This document shows positions 50,578 to 60,015 of a stretch of DNA of 64,000 nucleotides, piece by piece. The notes below the pieces were generated by a model that saw only the letters and a program-made list of their open reading frames with translations, was not told where the DNA came from and ran no database searches. Position 1 is the first letter of the stretch. Each line of letters opens with the position of its first letter. Position numbers and translations under genes: made by a program. The DNA comes from Streptomyces sp. TSRI0107 (GTDB lineage: Bacteria > Actinomycetota > Actinomycetes > Streptomycetales > Streptomycetaceae): contig NZ_LIVZ01000004.1 in the NCBI RefSeq assembly GCF_001905845.1, positions 620,001 through 684,000 on the forward strand, read 5' to 3'.

Positions 50578-50612
50578 GGTGAGCTCCCGTCCCGCCCGGA
50601 CGGGAGCTCACC
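50578..50612. terminator. Shared 15-bp stem terminator
   Basis: GGTGAGCTCCCGTCC at 50578-50592 is the exact complement of GGACGGGAGCTCACC at 50598-50612, with a five-base loop. It lies between the convergent DUF11 gene and the UvrA-like gene and would stop both. Confidence 0.9.
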
Positions 50613-50625
50613 GCGTTCCAGGGCG

Positions 50626-53064
50626 CTACGGCGTCCCTTCCCACACCAGCTGTCCACCCCCCGCCCCGCCCTCCGGCCCCAGGTCGATCAGCCAGTCGGA
50701 GGCTCGGACGACGTCCTCGTTGTGTTCGATCGTCACGACGGAGTGGCCCGCGTCGACCAGTCGCTGGAGGACGTCCAGCAGACGGGCGGTGTCGGCGGCG
50801 TGCAGGCCGGTCGTCGGTTCGTCGAGGAGGTAGAGGGTGCGGGCGGTGGCCCTGCGGCCCAGTTCCTTCGCCAGTTTGATGCGCTGGGCCTCGCCGCCCG
50901 ACATGGTCGTCGCGGGCTGGCCCAGGGGCAGGTAGCCGAGGCCCACGTCCGCCATGCGGCGCAGGCGGGTGGCGACCGCCGGGACCTCCGCGAAGACGTC
51001 CAGGGCCTCCTCCACCGTCGCCTCCAGCACCTCGGCGATGTCGTACCCCTCGTAGCGGACGGACAGCACCTCGCCGCGGAAGCGGCGGCCCTGGCAGGCG
51101 GGGCAGCGGACCTCCACCGCGGGCAGGAAGTGCATGTGCACGGTCAGCACGCCCGCCCCCTCGCAGCGCTCGCAGCGGCCGCCGGGCACGTTGAAGGAGA
51201 AGTGGCCGGCCGTCAGACGACCGCCCGAGCGGGCCGCGAACGCCTCCCTGATCGGGGTGAACGCCTCCGAGTAGGTCGCCGCGTTGGAGCGCGGCACGCG
51301 GCTGATGGGTTCCTGGTCGATGGTGACGACCTTGCCCAGGTGCTCCCAGCCGTCGATGCCGTCGTTCGCGCCGGGCACGTCGCCCGCGCGGTAGAAGTGC
51401 CGGCGGGCGGCACGGTCGACGATGTCCAGCAGCAGGGTCGACTTGCCGGAGCCGGAGGGGCCGGTCAGCGTGACCAGGCGGCCCAGCGGGATCCGTACGG
51501 TGATGTCCTTCAGGTTGTGCTCGCGTGCGCCCCGGACGACCAGGGCGCGGACCGCGTCGCCCCGGCCCTTCGACGCCGGTGCGGGCAGCCGGCCGGACAG
51601 GTACGCCCCGGTGACCGAGCCCTCGGTCGCCGCCACCTCCTCCGGTGTGCCCTCGGCGACCACCCGGCCGCCGTCCCGGCCCGCGCCCGGTCCGATGTCC
51701 ACGACGTGGTCGGCGGCGCGCAGGACGTCCAGGTCGTGCTCGATCACGAGGACCGTGTTGCCGAGGTCGCGCAGCCGGCGCAGGACGTCGATGAGGCGGG
51801 CGGTGTCCGACGGGTGCAGGCCGATGGTCGGCTCGTCGAGGACGTAGAGCACGCCGGTCAGGCCGGAGCCGAGCAGTGCGGCGAGGCGCAGCCGCTGGGT
51901 CTCGCCCGCCGAGAGGCTGGGGGTGGGCTGGTCCAGGGTGAGGTAGCCGACGCCGACGTCCACCAGGCGGCGCACCCGCTCGGTGAGGTCCGCGACGACC
52001 GGTTCCACGAACAGCCACTCGTCCGGTGTCACCTGCTCCCGCAGCCCGGCCAGCCAGGCGGCGAGTTCGGTCAGCGGCAGCCGTGCCGCCTCCACGATGC
52101 CGAGGCCGCGCACGGTCACCGCCCGGCTCTCCGCCCGCAGCCGGGTCCCCGCGCACGCCCGGCACGGTTCCTTCAGCATCAGGCGCTCGGTCTTCTCCCG
52201 GTACCCGACGTCGTCGATCCGCTCGGCGTACCGCCGCATCAGCGCGGTGGCCACGCCTTCGAAGCGGCCGGCGGAGACGGTGGCGGGCGGTTCGGTGTCC
52301 GGGAAGTGCGTGCGGAACTCGGGGGATTCGACGCCGTGGAGGAGCAGGGTCCGGGTGAGCGGGGCGAGTTGGCGTATCGGGGTGTTCGCGGAGAAGGCGA
52401 GGCCGTAGTGCTCGGCCGCCGCCCGCAGCAGGACGAGGTTGCGTTCGGTCGCCTTGGGGTGCCAGCTGACGACCGCCCCGTCCGCGACGGACCGCTCCTC
52501 GTCGACGAGTTGCCGTACGTCCGCGCGGATCACCTCTCCGAGCCCGGTGCACTCGGGGCAGGCCCCGGCCGGCTTGTTGAAGGAGAACGTGCCCATCACC
52601 GGTTCGGGCACGGCGGTGCCGCAGTGCGGGCAGGGCGTCGTGCCGGGCTCGGCGTCCTCGTCGTACGGGGACGCCGAGGAGTGGGCGGGCGGGACGCGCT
52701 CGCCGCAGGACGGGCAGGGCCGGACGCCGATCCGCGACCAGAGCAGGCGGAGGTAGGTGAAGACCTCGGTGACCGTGCCGACCGTGGAGCGCGGGCTGCG
52801 GTTGGTGTGGTGCTGGTCGACGCTGATGGACGGGGACAGGCCGGTGATCGAGTCGACGGCGGGCTTGCTGACGAAGCCGGTGACCATGCCCAGCGACTCC
52901 ATGTACTGCCGCTGGCCCTCCCGGTGGAGGGTGTCGAAGGCGAGCGTGGACTTTCCGGAGCCGGACAGGCCGGTCAGGACGACCAGCTTGTTCTTGGGGA
53001 GGGAGAGGGAGACGTTCTTGAGATTGTGGAGACGGGCACCCGTGACGTGAATGGAGTCGTCCAT
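50626..53064 (-). CDS. UvrA paralogue (UvrA2/DrrC-like ABC ATPase)
   Basis: An 812-residue UvrA-type protein, shorter than canonical UvrA (about 950-1000), consistent with the UvrA2 class lacking the UvrB-binding part. Two Walker A sites are GLSGSGKST and GPSGSGKST, with signatures [13 protein letters not shown] and [12 protein letters not shown] and Walker [11 protein letters not shown] and LLDEPTTGL. Zinc-binding Cys pairs are CPSC/CPHC and CERC. Such proteins protect producers from DNA-intercalating antibiotics (DrrC) or assist repair. It is divergent from a MerR regulator, and the 80-bp spacer holds a CTTCAA/TTGAAG inverted repeat. Confidence 0.92.
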   Translation of the reverse strand: MDDSIHVTGARLHNLKNVSLSLPKNKLVVLTGLSGSGKSTLAFDTLHREGQRQYMESLGMVTGFVSKPAVDSITGLSPSISVDQHHTNRSPRSTVGTVTEVFTYLRLLWSRIGVRPCPSCGERVPPAHSSASPYDEDAEPGTTPCPHCGTAVPEPVMGTFSFNKPAGACPECTGLGEVIRADVRQLVDEERSVADGAVVSWHPKATERNLVLLRAAAEHYGLAFSANTPIRQLAPLTRTLLLHGVESPEFRTHFPDTEPPATVSAGRFEGVATALMRRYAERIDDVGYREKTERLMLKEPCRACAGTRLRAESRAVTVRGLGIVEAARLPLTELAAWLAGLREQVTPDEWLFVEPVVADLTERVRRLVDVGVGYLTLDQPTPSLSAGETQRLRLAALLGSGLTGVLYVLDEPTIGLHPSDTARLIDVLRRLRDLGNTVLVIEHDLDVLRAADHVVDIGPGAGRDGGRVVAEGTPEEVAATEGSVTGAYLSGRLPAPASKGRGDAVRALVVRGAREHNLKDITVRIPLGRLVTLTGPSGSGKSTLLLDIVDRAARRHFYRAGDVPGANDGIDGWEHLGKVVTIDQEPISRVPRSNAATYSEAFTPIREAFAARSGGRLTAGHFSFNVPGGRCERCEGAGVLTVHMHFLPAVEVRCPACQGRRFRGEVLSVRYEGYDIAEVLEATVEEALDVFAEVPAVATRLRRMADVGLGYLPLGQPATTMSGGEAQRIKLAKELGRRATARTLYLLDEPTTGLHAADTARLLDVLQRLVDAGHSVVTIEHNEDVVRASDWLIDLGPEGGAGGGQLVWEGTP

Positions 53065-53066
53065 GG

Positions 53067-53086
53067 CTTCAAGTCTTCCATTGAAG
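53067..53086. promoter_or_regulatory. CTTCAA-N8-TTGAAG operator between UvrA2 and MerR
   Basis: CTTCAA at 53067-53072 and TTGAAG at 53081-53086 form an inverted repeat with 8-bp spacing, three bases upstream of the UvrA-like start codon. CCTTCAA recurs at 53134-53140 near the MerR start. A MerR dimer probably binds here. Confidence 0.6.
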
Positions 53087-53144
53087 TCCTTGTTGGGACT
53101 TTTGCCGGAGACTGCCGTCGCCGGGCCGCGTAACCTTCAAATCC

Positions 53145-53906
53145 GTGAGTTCAGACAAGCGGCTCCGGCCCGTCGACCTGGCCCGTCTCGCCGGGGTGTC
53201 GACCCAGCAGATCCGCAACTACGAGGACGCGGGGGTGCTCCCGCCCGCCACGCGCACCGAGACCGGCCACCGCACCTTCGCGCCCGTCCACCGGCAGGCG
53301 CTGCTGACCTACCGGGCGCTGTCGAAGGGGTACGGGACGACCGGCGCCGCCAGGATCATGCAGACCGTGCACGCCGGTGACGTGCCGCGTGCCCTCGCTC
53401 TCGTGGACGCCGCGCACGCCGCGCTGCACGCGGAACGCGTCGCCTTGGAGGCCGCGCGCCAGGCCCTGGAGACACTGGCGGGGCGGGAACCGGCCGAACT
53501 GCCCAGCGGCGGACTGCGGATCGGCGAGGTCGCCGCGCTGATCGGCGTACGGACGTCGGCGCTGCGGGTGTGGGAGGCGGCCGGGCTGGTCACCCCGGAG
53601 CGGGAGCGCGGCACGCGGTACCGCGTGTACCGGCCCGTGGACGTGCGGGACGCCCGGCTGATCCACACGCTGCGCCGCAGCCACTACCCGCTGGACCAGA
53701 TCCGCCCGGTGCTGGAGGGGCTGCGCCGGGAGGGCAGCAGCGAGGCCCTGCGGGCGGCGGTCGCGGCACGCGGCGAGACACTGACGGCCCGCACCCGGGC
53801 GATGCTCAAAGGTGCGGGCCGCCTGTACGGCTATCTGGACGTGCTCAGCGAAGCCGCGACGACGCCAGGATCGACAGCAGGTGGGCCGGGACCATCAGCC
53901 AGGTGA
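53145..53906 (+). CDS. MerR-family regulator with two DNA-binding domains
   Basis: A 253-residue protein with two MerR-type winged helices. The first is LRPVDLARLAGVSTQQIRNYEDAGVLPPATRTETGHRTF (residues 6-44), and the second is LRIGEVAALIGVRTSALRVWEAAGLVTPERERGTRYRVY (about 124-162), followed by a typical dimerisation helix. A helical linker joins them. It starts at a GTG at 53145, with TAACCT at 53131-53136 as a possible -10 and no Shine-Dalgarno, suggesting a leaderless mRNA. It is divergent from the UvrA-like gene and probably regulates it. The 3' end overlaps the next gene by 62 bp. Confidence 0.88.
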   Translation: MSSDKRLRPVDLARLAGVSTQQIRNYEDAGVLPPATRTETGHRTFAPVHRQALLTYRALSKGYGTTGAARIMQTVHAGDVPRALALVDAAHAALHAERVALEAARQALETLAGREPAELPSGGLRIGEVAALIGVRTSALRVWEAAGLVTPERERGTRYRVYRPVDVRDARLIHTLRRSHYPLDQIRPVLEGLRREGSSEALRAAVAARGETLTARTRAMLKGAGRLYGYLDVLSEAATTPGSTAGGPGPSAR

Positions 53907-54615
53907 TGACCGCGAGCGCGGCCAGCGCCCAGCGGGTCACCTCCACGCCGCCGCCCAGGACGGTGTCCGCGACGGCTGCGGCCAGCAGTACGAGGGACGC
54001 CTCGATGCCGTTCGTCACGCGGTGGATTCTGAACGCGGCGGCCACCCGCCGTACCGTCGCCACGCCCTGGGAGCGCGGCCGGGTCGCCTCGTCGTCGGCG
54101 ACCGCGAGGCCGCGCCGGGCGCGCGCCACGTCGACCAGGTCGGTGGACGCCTTGAGGAGAACGACGCCCAGGGCCGTGGCGATGCCCAGCGACAGCCAGC
54201 CGCCCAGGCCGGACTCGGCGGCCCGGTAGCCGGCGCCCGCCAGCAGGGCCGCGTCGGCCAGGTAGGCGCCGAGGCGGTCGACGTAGATGCCGGTCGCGCT
54301 GTTCTGGCCCTTCCAGCGGGCGACCTCGCCGTCCACGCAGTCGAAGAGGAGGAACAGCTGCATCATGAGGGCGGCCAGGACGGCGCCCGTCAGTCCCGGG
54401 ATCATCAGCGCCGCCCCGGAGGCGACCCCGCACACGACCATCGTCCAGGTCAGCTGGTCGGGGGTGACCGGGGTGCGCACCAGCTGCCGGGTGAAGCGCA
54501 GGGAGATCCTGCGCATGTACAGGCGGCCCGCCCAGTGCTCGCCGTTGCGGCTCGCCAGCTTCGCGTGCGGCTGGCACACCTCGCGCAGCTCCTGAAGCAC
54601 CGGAGCAGCAACCAT
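53845..54615 (-). CDS. CDP-alcohol phosphotransferase with altered catalytic motif
   Basis: A 256-residue membrane protein with five or six helices. The CDP-alcohol phosphotransferase motif reads DCVDGEVAR then eight residues, G, three residues, D, three residues and then Ala where the fourth Asp is expected. The first three Asp are present. Substitution of the fourth Asp would be expected to weaken or abolish transfer in canonical enzymes, though some variants may have shifted chemistry. It would normally use CDP-diacylglycerol or CDP-alcohol. It converges with the MerR gene, overlapping by 62 bp. Confidence 0.82.
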   Translation of the reverse strand: MVAAPVLQELREVCQPHAKLASRNGEHWAGRLYMRRISLRFTRQLVRTPVTPDQLTWTMVVCGVASGAALMIPGLTGAVLAALMMQLFLLFDCVDGEVARWKGQNSATGIYVDRLGAYLADAALLAGAGYRAAESGLGGWLSLGIATALGVVLLKASTDLVDVARARRGLAVADDEATRPRSQGVATVRRVAAAFRIHRVTNGIEASLVLLAAAVADTVLGGGVEVTRWALAALAVITWLMVPAHLLSILASSRLR

Positions 54616-54813
54616 GGACGTTCCTCCCGACGGGACCCCGACTGCCGCTCTGTGCGCGGCGATGATCGGCTCAGGTTACAGACCGCCGGACGTCCGCCGA
54701 ACGCCGAGTTGCCCGGGGCCCGCCGAAGGGAAGAGTGGGGGCATGGACCGTCGTGAAGGAACATCCCCGGCCACGTTCCCGGCCACGTCCCCGGCTGTGG
54801 AACGAGGACGTCG

Positions 54814-55779
54814 GTGAGTGAAGCCCGTGTCCCGGCCGTCGACCTGCGCCCCTGGCTCGGCGGCGGCCCGGACGACCGTGCCCGGATCGCCCGCACCGTC
54901 GACGAGGCGCTGCGGAGGGCCGGGTTCCTGCTGGTCACCGGGCATGGGGTCGATCCGGCGCTGCGGGCGCGGATCCGGGCGGCGGCGCGGGAGTTCTTCC
55001 TGCTGCCGGCCGGCGTGAAGCGGGCGTACGAGGCGAGGGTCGGCGGGCGCGGCTGGCTGGGGCCGGGAGCGGAGGCCAACGGGTACGCGGAGGGGACCGA
55101 GACCCCGCCGGACCTGAAGGAGTCGCTGACGTTCGCGACGCACGAGCCGTTCGACGACCCGGTCGTGAACGCCGAGTGGTACGCGCCGAACGTCTGGCCC
55201 GCCGAGGTGCCCGCGCTGCGGCCGCTGTGCGAGGAGTACCTGGCCCGCATGGCCGAGCTGGAGAACCGCCTCCTGGAGCTGCTGGGCCACGCCCTCGGTC
55301 TCGACGCCGACTTCTTCACCCGGCACATGGACCATCCGACGTACGGGTTCAACATCAACTGGTATCCGGGGCGGGACGTGACCGGGCCGCCCGAGCCGGG
55401 GCAGTTCCGGATCGGGCCGCACACCGACTTCGGGACGGTGACGATCCTCGACCGGCAGGCCGGCAAGGGCGGGCTCCAGGTGTACACGGACGACGGGGGA
55501 TGGCAGGACGCGCCCTTCGACCCCGACGCGTTCACCGTCAACATCGGTGACCTGATGGCCCGGTGGACCGGCGACCGGTGGCGGTCCGGGCGGCACCGGG
55601 TTCTGCCGCCGCCCGCCGACGCGCCCGCCGAGGAGCTGATGTCGCTGGTCTACTTCGGCGAGTGCACCCCCGGCACCCTCGTGGAGTCCGTGCCCGCACC
55701 CGTGGGCCGGGTGGCGTACGAGCCGGTCGACTCGCACGTCTATCTGCGGGCCAAGCTCGATTCGATCGCCGTGAACTGA
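54814..55779 (+). CDS. Isopenicillin N synthase-like 2OG-Fe(II) oxygenase
   Basis: A 321-residue DIOX_N/2OG-FeII enzyme. N-terminal signature is VPAVDLRPWLGG, and RAGFLLVTGHGVD. The iron site is HTDFGTVTIL (His and Asp) and SGRHRVLPP (distal His), with VNIGDLMARWTGDRWRSG between. It hydroxylates or desaturates an unknown small substrate with Fe(II). The start is a GTG at 54814. The gene appears monocistronic. Confidence 0.88.
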   Translation: MSEARVPAVDLRPWLGGGPDDRARIARTVDEALRRAGFLLVTGHGVDPALRARIRAAAREFFLLPAGVKRAYEARVGGRGWLGPGAEANGYAEGTETPPDLKESLTFATHEPFDDPVVNAEWYAPNVWPAEVPALRPLCEEYLARMAELENRLLELLGHALGLDADFFTRHMDHPTYGFNINWYPGRDVTGPPEPGQFRIGPHTDFGTVTILDRQAGKGGLQVYTDDGGWQDAPFDPDAFTVNIGDLMARWTGDRWRSGRHRVLPPPADAPAEELMSLVYFGECTPGTLVESVPAPVGRVAYEPVDSHVYLRAKLDSIAVN

Positions 55780-55881
55780 CGCTCCGGCATTTCGTGACCC
55801 AACGGTCATCACTGAATCTGGTCCGAATCAAGGCCCTCTATTTACCCTGGAGTTGGGGTCGCGTCGGACGGGGGAGGTTCG

Positions 55882-57975
55882 GTGCACAGACGGTTGCACG
55901 GGCGCGCGGCGTTGTTCGGGACGGATCCGGCCGGACTCGCTCCGCGGCTGGTGGGGCTGCGTCCGCACCAGCACCGTGCGGTGTCCGTGGAGCACCCGCG
56001 CGAGGTGCCGTTCGTCGTGCTCACCGGCGCGCGCGGACTCGGCAAGAGCGCGGTCCTGGAGGAGCTGCGGGACGCCTACCGGGGGCACACGCCGGTCGCG
56101 CTCGTCGACTGCGCCGCACCGGAGTTCGCCGCACCGCCCTCGGGGCGGCCCGCCGAGGCCTGGTCGCCGTTGGCGCACGCGCTGCTGGTGATCGCCGAGC
56201 AGTTGGCCGCGCCGGTCACCGGGGCCGGGCGGATCCAGTTCCCACGGCTGATGTCGGGGCTGGTCGCGGTCGCGGCCGGCGGCTGGGGCGACGCCGACTC
56301 GGAGCGCATCCGGCGCGAGGTGGAACGGATCCTGCTGCTGAACGAGAGCGGATCGTGGCTGTCGGGGATCGCCGGGCGGTGGGCCGGGCGGGTCGCCGCC
56401 AACGTGGTCACGGCGGTCAGCGGCACCGGGCAGCTGCTGACCGCGGCCATCGAGGCCACCCTCGACTCGCTCTCCGAGGGCTTCGGCAACCGGCGGCACC
56501 AGCGGGCCTCCGTCTGGTACCGGGACTACCCCAACGCGGGCGGGCACGCGCGGCGCGGGTTGATGCTGCTCTCCGGGCACTTCCGGGCGGGCGGCACCTC
56601 ACGGCAGCACGCCGAGCGGTACCTCGTGCGGGCGCTGCTCGCCGACCTCACCGAGGCCTACGCCGGTGTGCTGCCCCGGATGCAGCGCATCGGGCGGCCC
56701 CTCGTCCTCGTCGACAACGCGCAGAGCCCGCCGGGGCCGGGCCTCATGGACGCCGTGCTGCGGGACCGGGCGGAGGACATCGCCGACCAGGTGGTGTTCG
56801 TCGCCGGGCTGCGCGGCACCGGCGAGCTGCTGCGCAGCGCCGTCCGGCGGGAGCTGTCCGAGCTGGCGCGGCGCACGGACTGGACGCCGGACGCGGGGGC
56901 GCCCTCGTCGCGGGCGCTGCTGGTGCCGCTGCCGCCGCTCGGCCCCGACGACACCCTGCACATCGTGGGCGCCGCCTGCGGGGAGCTCGCCGTACCGCCC
57001 CAGCTGCCGCACGCCACCCACCGGCTGACCGGCGGCAACCCGCTCGGCATCACCGTGCTCGCGGAGGCCGCCGCCCAGCGGCAGCCCGGCGCCGGCTCGC
57101 TCGGCGAGCTGCTGACCGGGGAGGTGCGGCTCGCGCAGGACCAGCCCGGCGCCCCCGCCTACCTCGAACTCCTCGACCGGCTCGTCCCCGCCGACCGCCT
57201 GGACGAGCTGACCGTGCTCGCCGCCGCCCACGACCACGACTCCGCGTGCGCCCTCGCCGCCGTGCTCCTCTCCGACGCGTTCGGCCCCGCCGACGTCCGG
57301 GCCCTGGAGACCCGGCTCGCGCAGGAGGGACTGCCCGCCACGCCGGGGCAGTTCGTCGGGGACCCCTTCGTACGGACTCTGCTGCTGCTCCGGCTGCACC
57401 ACCTGGACGCGGACCACGCGCGCTGGCGCCTGGCGCACGAGACGCTGATCCGGCACTACGCGTCCGCCGGGGACGGCACCGCAGGGACCGGCTACCGGCT
57501 GCACCACCAGCTCGCCCTCGGCGACACCGAACCCGCCGTGGCGCGGCTCCGGGACGCCTTCCCCGTCCTCGGCACCCGCGGCTGGCTCGCCGCCCTGCGC
57601 TTCGTCGCCTCCGCGCCCTACTTCCACGCGCACGACGCGCAGGGCCGCGACTTCACCGGGCGGGGCGACGGGCGGGCGGCGGTCGCGCTCGGGCGGACCG
57701 ACGCGGGATACGACGTGCCGGACGGGGCGGAGCCGACGCTGCATCTGCGGGTGCGGCGGCTGCTGCACGCGGTGTGGCAGCTGTCCGACCCGCTGGTGCT
57801 GCCCGACAGCACGGTGTCGGACCGGCTGCGGTTCGAGCTGGAGCAGCTGTCCAACCTTCGGCCCGCGGGCAACGAACTGCTGTGGCGGGCGTCCCGGGAG
57901 TGGCCCGAGGACGCGCTCGCCGGACGGCCGCTGCGGCTGCCGGAGGACGACGACCAGAACGCAGGGGGTGCGTGA
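55882..57975 (+). CDS. STAND-like NTPase of a two-gene membrane-signalling unit
   Basis: A 697-residue soluble NTPase. Walker A is VVLTGARGLGKSAVLEEL near residue 50, and RPLVLVDNAQSP is Walker B-like. Later helical segments (LTGGNPLGITVLAEA and LLDRLVPADRLDELTVLAAAHD) recall the arginine-finger and winged-helix regions of AP/NACHT-type regulators. A GTG start at 55882 has GGGGGAGG upstream. Its TGA shares one base with the ATG of the next gene (TGATG), a membrane-anchored periplasmic-binding protein. The role is unknown; a sensor-ATPase relay is suggested by context. Confidence 0.82.
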   Translation: MHRRLHGRAALFGTDPAGLAPRLVGLRPHQHRAVSVEHPREVPFVVLTGARGLGKSAVLEELRDAYRGHTPVALVDCAAPEFAAPPSGRPAEAWSPLAHALLVIAEQLAAPVTGAGRIQFPRLMSGLVAVAAGGWGDADSERIRREVERILLLNESGSWLSGIAGRWAGRVAANVVTAVSGTGQLLTAAIEATLDSLSEGFGNRRHQRASVWYRDYPNAGGHARRGLMLLSGHFRAGGTSRQHAERYLVRALLADLTEAYAGVLPRMQRIGRPLVLVDNAQSPPGPGLMDAVLRDRAEDIADQVVFVAGLRGTGELLRSAVRRELSELARRTDWTPDAGAPSSRALLVPLPPLGPDDTLHIVGAACGELAVPPQLPHATHRLTGGNPLGITVLAEAAAQRQPGAGSLGELLTGEVRLAQDQPGAPAYLELLDRLVPADRLDELTVLAAAHDHDSACALAAVLLSDAFGPADVRALETRLAQEGLPATPGQFVGDPFVRTLLLLRLHHLDADHARWRLAHETLIRHYASAGDGTAGTGYRLHHQLALGDTEPAVARLRDAFPVLGTRGWLAALRFVASAPYFHAHDAQGRDFTGRGDGRAAVALGRTDAGYDVPDGAEPTLHLRVRRLLHAVWQLSDPLVLPDSTVSDRLRFELEQLSNLRPAGNELLWRASREWPEDALAGRPLRLPEDDDQNAGGA

Positions 57976-59516
57976 TGCGACGTGGATTCTGGGTCTGGCT
58001 GCGCGAGCACGTCTGGGAGATCCCGCTGCGCCGGTATCTCGCCCTGCTGCTGTCGGCCGCGCTGGTCGCCGGGCTGGCCTTCGCCGTCCGTACGGTCACC
58101 CGCGAGGACCGCTCCTGCGCACCCGGCGTCGTACGCCTGGAGGGCAGCGACGAGTGCGTGGGCGTGTCGACGAAGGCGTACGACTTCGGGCAGCCGCGGC
58201 TGCGTGAGCTGCTGCGGGCGATCGACCGGGAGAACCGGTCGCTGAAGGAGGGCGATTACGTCACCGTCGCCCTGCTGGAGCCGTTCACCGCGACCGACCG
58301 CGACACCGTCAACCACGTCCTGCACCAGCTCCAGGGCACCTATCTCGCGCAGTACCAGGCCAACCACTCCGCGAACGGGCAGACCCCGGCGATCCGGCTG
58401 GCGCTGGCCAACCCGGGGGCCGGCGGGGAGCACTGGGAGCACACCGTCGACGAGCTGGAGCGGCTGGCGAAGGGCCCGGAACGGCTGCGGGCCGTGACGG
58501 GGATCGGGCAGAGCACCGACTTCACCAAGAAGGCCGTACGGGAGCTGACCCGGCGCGGCATCCCCGTGATCGGCTCCTCCATCACCGCCGACGACCTCGC
58601 CAACGGGCAGGGCGGCGCCGACCCGTTCCCCGGTCTCGCCCGGGTCTCCCCCACCAACACCGACGAGGCCCGCGCGCTCGCCTCGTTCGCCAAGGTGACG
58701 GCGGGGCGGGCGCTGCTGGTGTACGACAAGCCGGGCGACCCGTACACGCGCACCCTCCAGGAGTCGTTCGAGCGGCTCATCGACGGTTCGCCGTACGAGC
58801 CGCAGCCGTTCACCCCGCCCGCCGACCGCAGCCAGGAGGGCACCACGGCCAACACGTTCCGGCAGATCACCCACCTGGTGTGCGACACCTCCCGGGACAC
58901 CGACACCATCCTGTTCGCCGGGCGGCACACCCAGCTGCGGCAGTTCGTCAACGCGCTCGGCGGACGCGGCTGCCAGGACCGGAAGTTCACCGTCCTCACC
59001 GGCGACGAGGGTTCCTACCTCACCGGTGACCACGACCTCGACCGGAGCGCGCTGCGCAACCTCTCCGTGCGCTACACCGCGCTCGCCCACCCCGACGCCT
59101 TCACCGAGGACCCGCCGAGGACCGGCGGCTCCAAGGCCGACACCCGGGTGCTGGACGGGCTCCTGACGGACGGCGTGCGGGAGCCGGTCGGGCCGATCGG
59201 ACCGATCGACCTGGAGGACGGGCAGCTGATCATCGCGTACGACGCGATGCGGCTCGCGGTGCACGGCATCCGCGAGGCCACCCCGGACGGGCGGACGGAC
59301 CCTCCGCTGGCGGACGTCGGCCTGCAGTGGCCGCAGGTGAAGGGCTCGCTGCGGGTGAACGGGGCGAGCGGGTGGATCTGCCTGGACGTGCACGGCAACC
59401 CGTACGACAAGGCCGTACCGATCGTCGAGCTGACCCCGCGGGGGCGGGCGCGGTTCGTGGAGATCGCGTGGCCGGAGGGGAAGCCGCCGGGGAAGGACTG
59501 CCTGCCGCCTTCCTAG
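57975..59516 (+). CDS. Membrane-anchored type-1 periplasmic-binding-like protein
   Basis: A 513-residue protein. An N-terminal helix (YLALLLSAALVAGLAFAV, residues about 21-38) anchors it, with RRGFWVWLREHVWEIPLRR on the cytoplasmic side. The outer part shows the fold of branched-chain amino-acid-type binding proteins: YVTVALLEPF, ELTRRGIPVIGSSITADDLA, PFPGLARVSPTNTDEARALASFA and ILFAGRHTQLRQFVNALGGRGC. No permease or transport ATPase follows. It is coupled to the STAND-like NTPase gene, so it probably senses a ligand outside the cell. The substrate is unknown. Confidence 0.85.
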   Translation: MRRGFWVWLREHVWEIPLRRYLALLLSAALVAGLAFAVRTVTREDRSCAPGVVRLEGSDECVGVSTKAYDFGQPRLRELLRAIDRENRSLKEGDYVTVALLEPFTATDRDTVNHVLHQLQGTYLAQYQANHSANGQTPAIRLALANPGAGGEHWEHTVDELERLAKGPERLRAVTGIGQSTDFTKKAVRELTRRGIPVIGSSITADDLANGQGGADPFPGLARVSPTNTDEARALASFAKVTAGRALLVYDKPGDPYTRTLQESFERLIDGSPYEPQPFTPPADRSQEGTTANTFRQITHLVCDTSRDTDTILFAGRHTQLRQFVNALGGRGCQDRKFTVLTGDEGSYLTGDHDLDRSALRNLSVRYTALAHPDAFTEDPPRTGGSKADTRVLDGLLTDGVREPVGPIGPIDLEDGQLIIAYDAMRLAVHGIREATPDGRTDPPLADVGLQWPQVKGSLRVNGASGWICLDVHGNPYDKAVPIVELTPRGRARFVEIAWPEGKPPGKDCLPPS

Positions 59517-59520
59517 GCGT

Positions 59521-59940
59521 TCAGCCCGACCCCAGCACTTCGATCAGGCGTTCGAAGCGGGCGCGCCAGCCCTGCTCCGTCTCCCCCTCCCCCTCGAACT
59601 CATGGGTGAAGCGGAGCGCGCTGGCCTCCGCACCGGCCCGCTCCAGATGGAAACGGATCCGGCCGCCGCCCTCCACCGTGTACTCGGCGACCCGGTCCAC
59701 GTCCCACGCGGTCACCCGCCCGGACCCGACATCCCGCAGCGTGACCGCCCCGCCCAGCCGGTGCTCCAGCTCGTCGGCCGGGGTGAACCAGGTCGCCAGC
59801 CCCTCCGCGGTGGCCAGCGCCGACCAGACCGACTCCATGGAACACGGCAGCCGGACCAGGAAGTGCAGGATGTGCGTGTTCCCGTGGGTCTGGCTGGTGC
59901 CCTGCTCGATGGATCCGCTCGCTCCGGCCGTTCCGGTCAT
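59521..59940 (-). CDS. SRPBCC (AHSA1-like) domain protein
   Basis: A 139-residue START/SRPBCC protein. Signatures are SMESVWSALATAEGLATWFTP, RLGGAVTLRDVGSGRVTAWDVDRVAEY and WRARFERLIEVLG. Such proteins bind hydrophobic ligands or act in Hsp90-type cofactor roles; the specific role is unknown. It converges with the periplasmic-binding-like gene, the stops being 4 bp apart. Confidence 0.88.
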   Translation of the reverse strand: MTGTAGASGSIEQGTSQTHGNTHILHFLVRLPCSMESVWSALATAEGLATWFTPADELEHRLGGAVTLRDVGSGRVTAWDVDRVAEYTVEGGGRIRFHLERAGAEASALRFTHEFEGEGETEQGWRARFERLIEVLGSG

Positions 59941-60015
59941 GATTCCAGCCTGACCCCTGGCGCAGGGTTGCGCACGTGGTCAGGGACGCCCGCCCCGCTC
60001 GCAGTCGTACGCGGG

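Noticed and set aside
54760..54800. Repeated CCCCGGCCACGT-type units before the oxygenase gene
   Set aside because: Short near-repeat of about 14 bp with no symmetrical structure; likely chance or local slippage.
55563..57974. Long frame upstream of the periplasmic-binding-like gene
   Set aside because: Same frame as that gene but overlaps the real 2OG oxygenase and NTPase genes; the ATG at 57975 after TGATG coupling is the true start.
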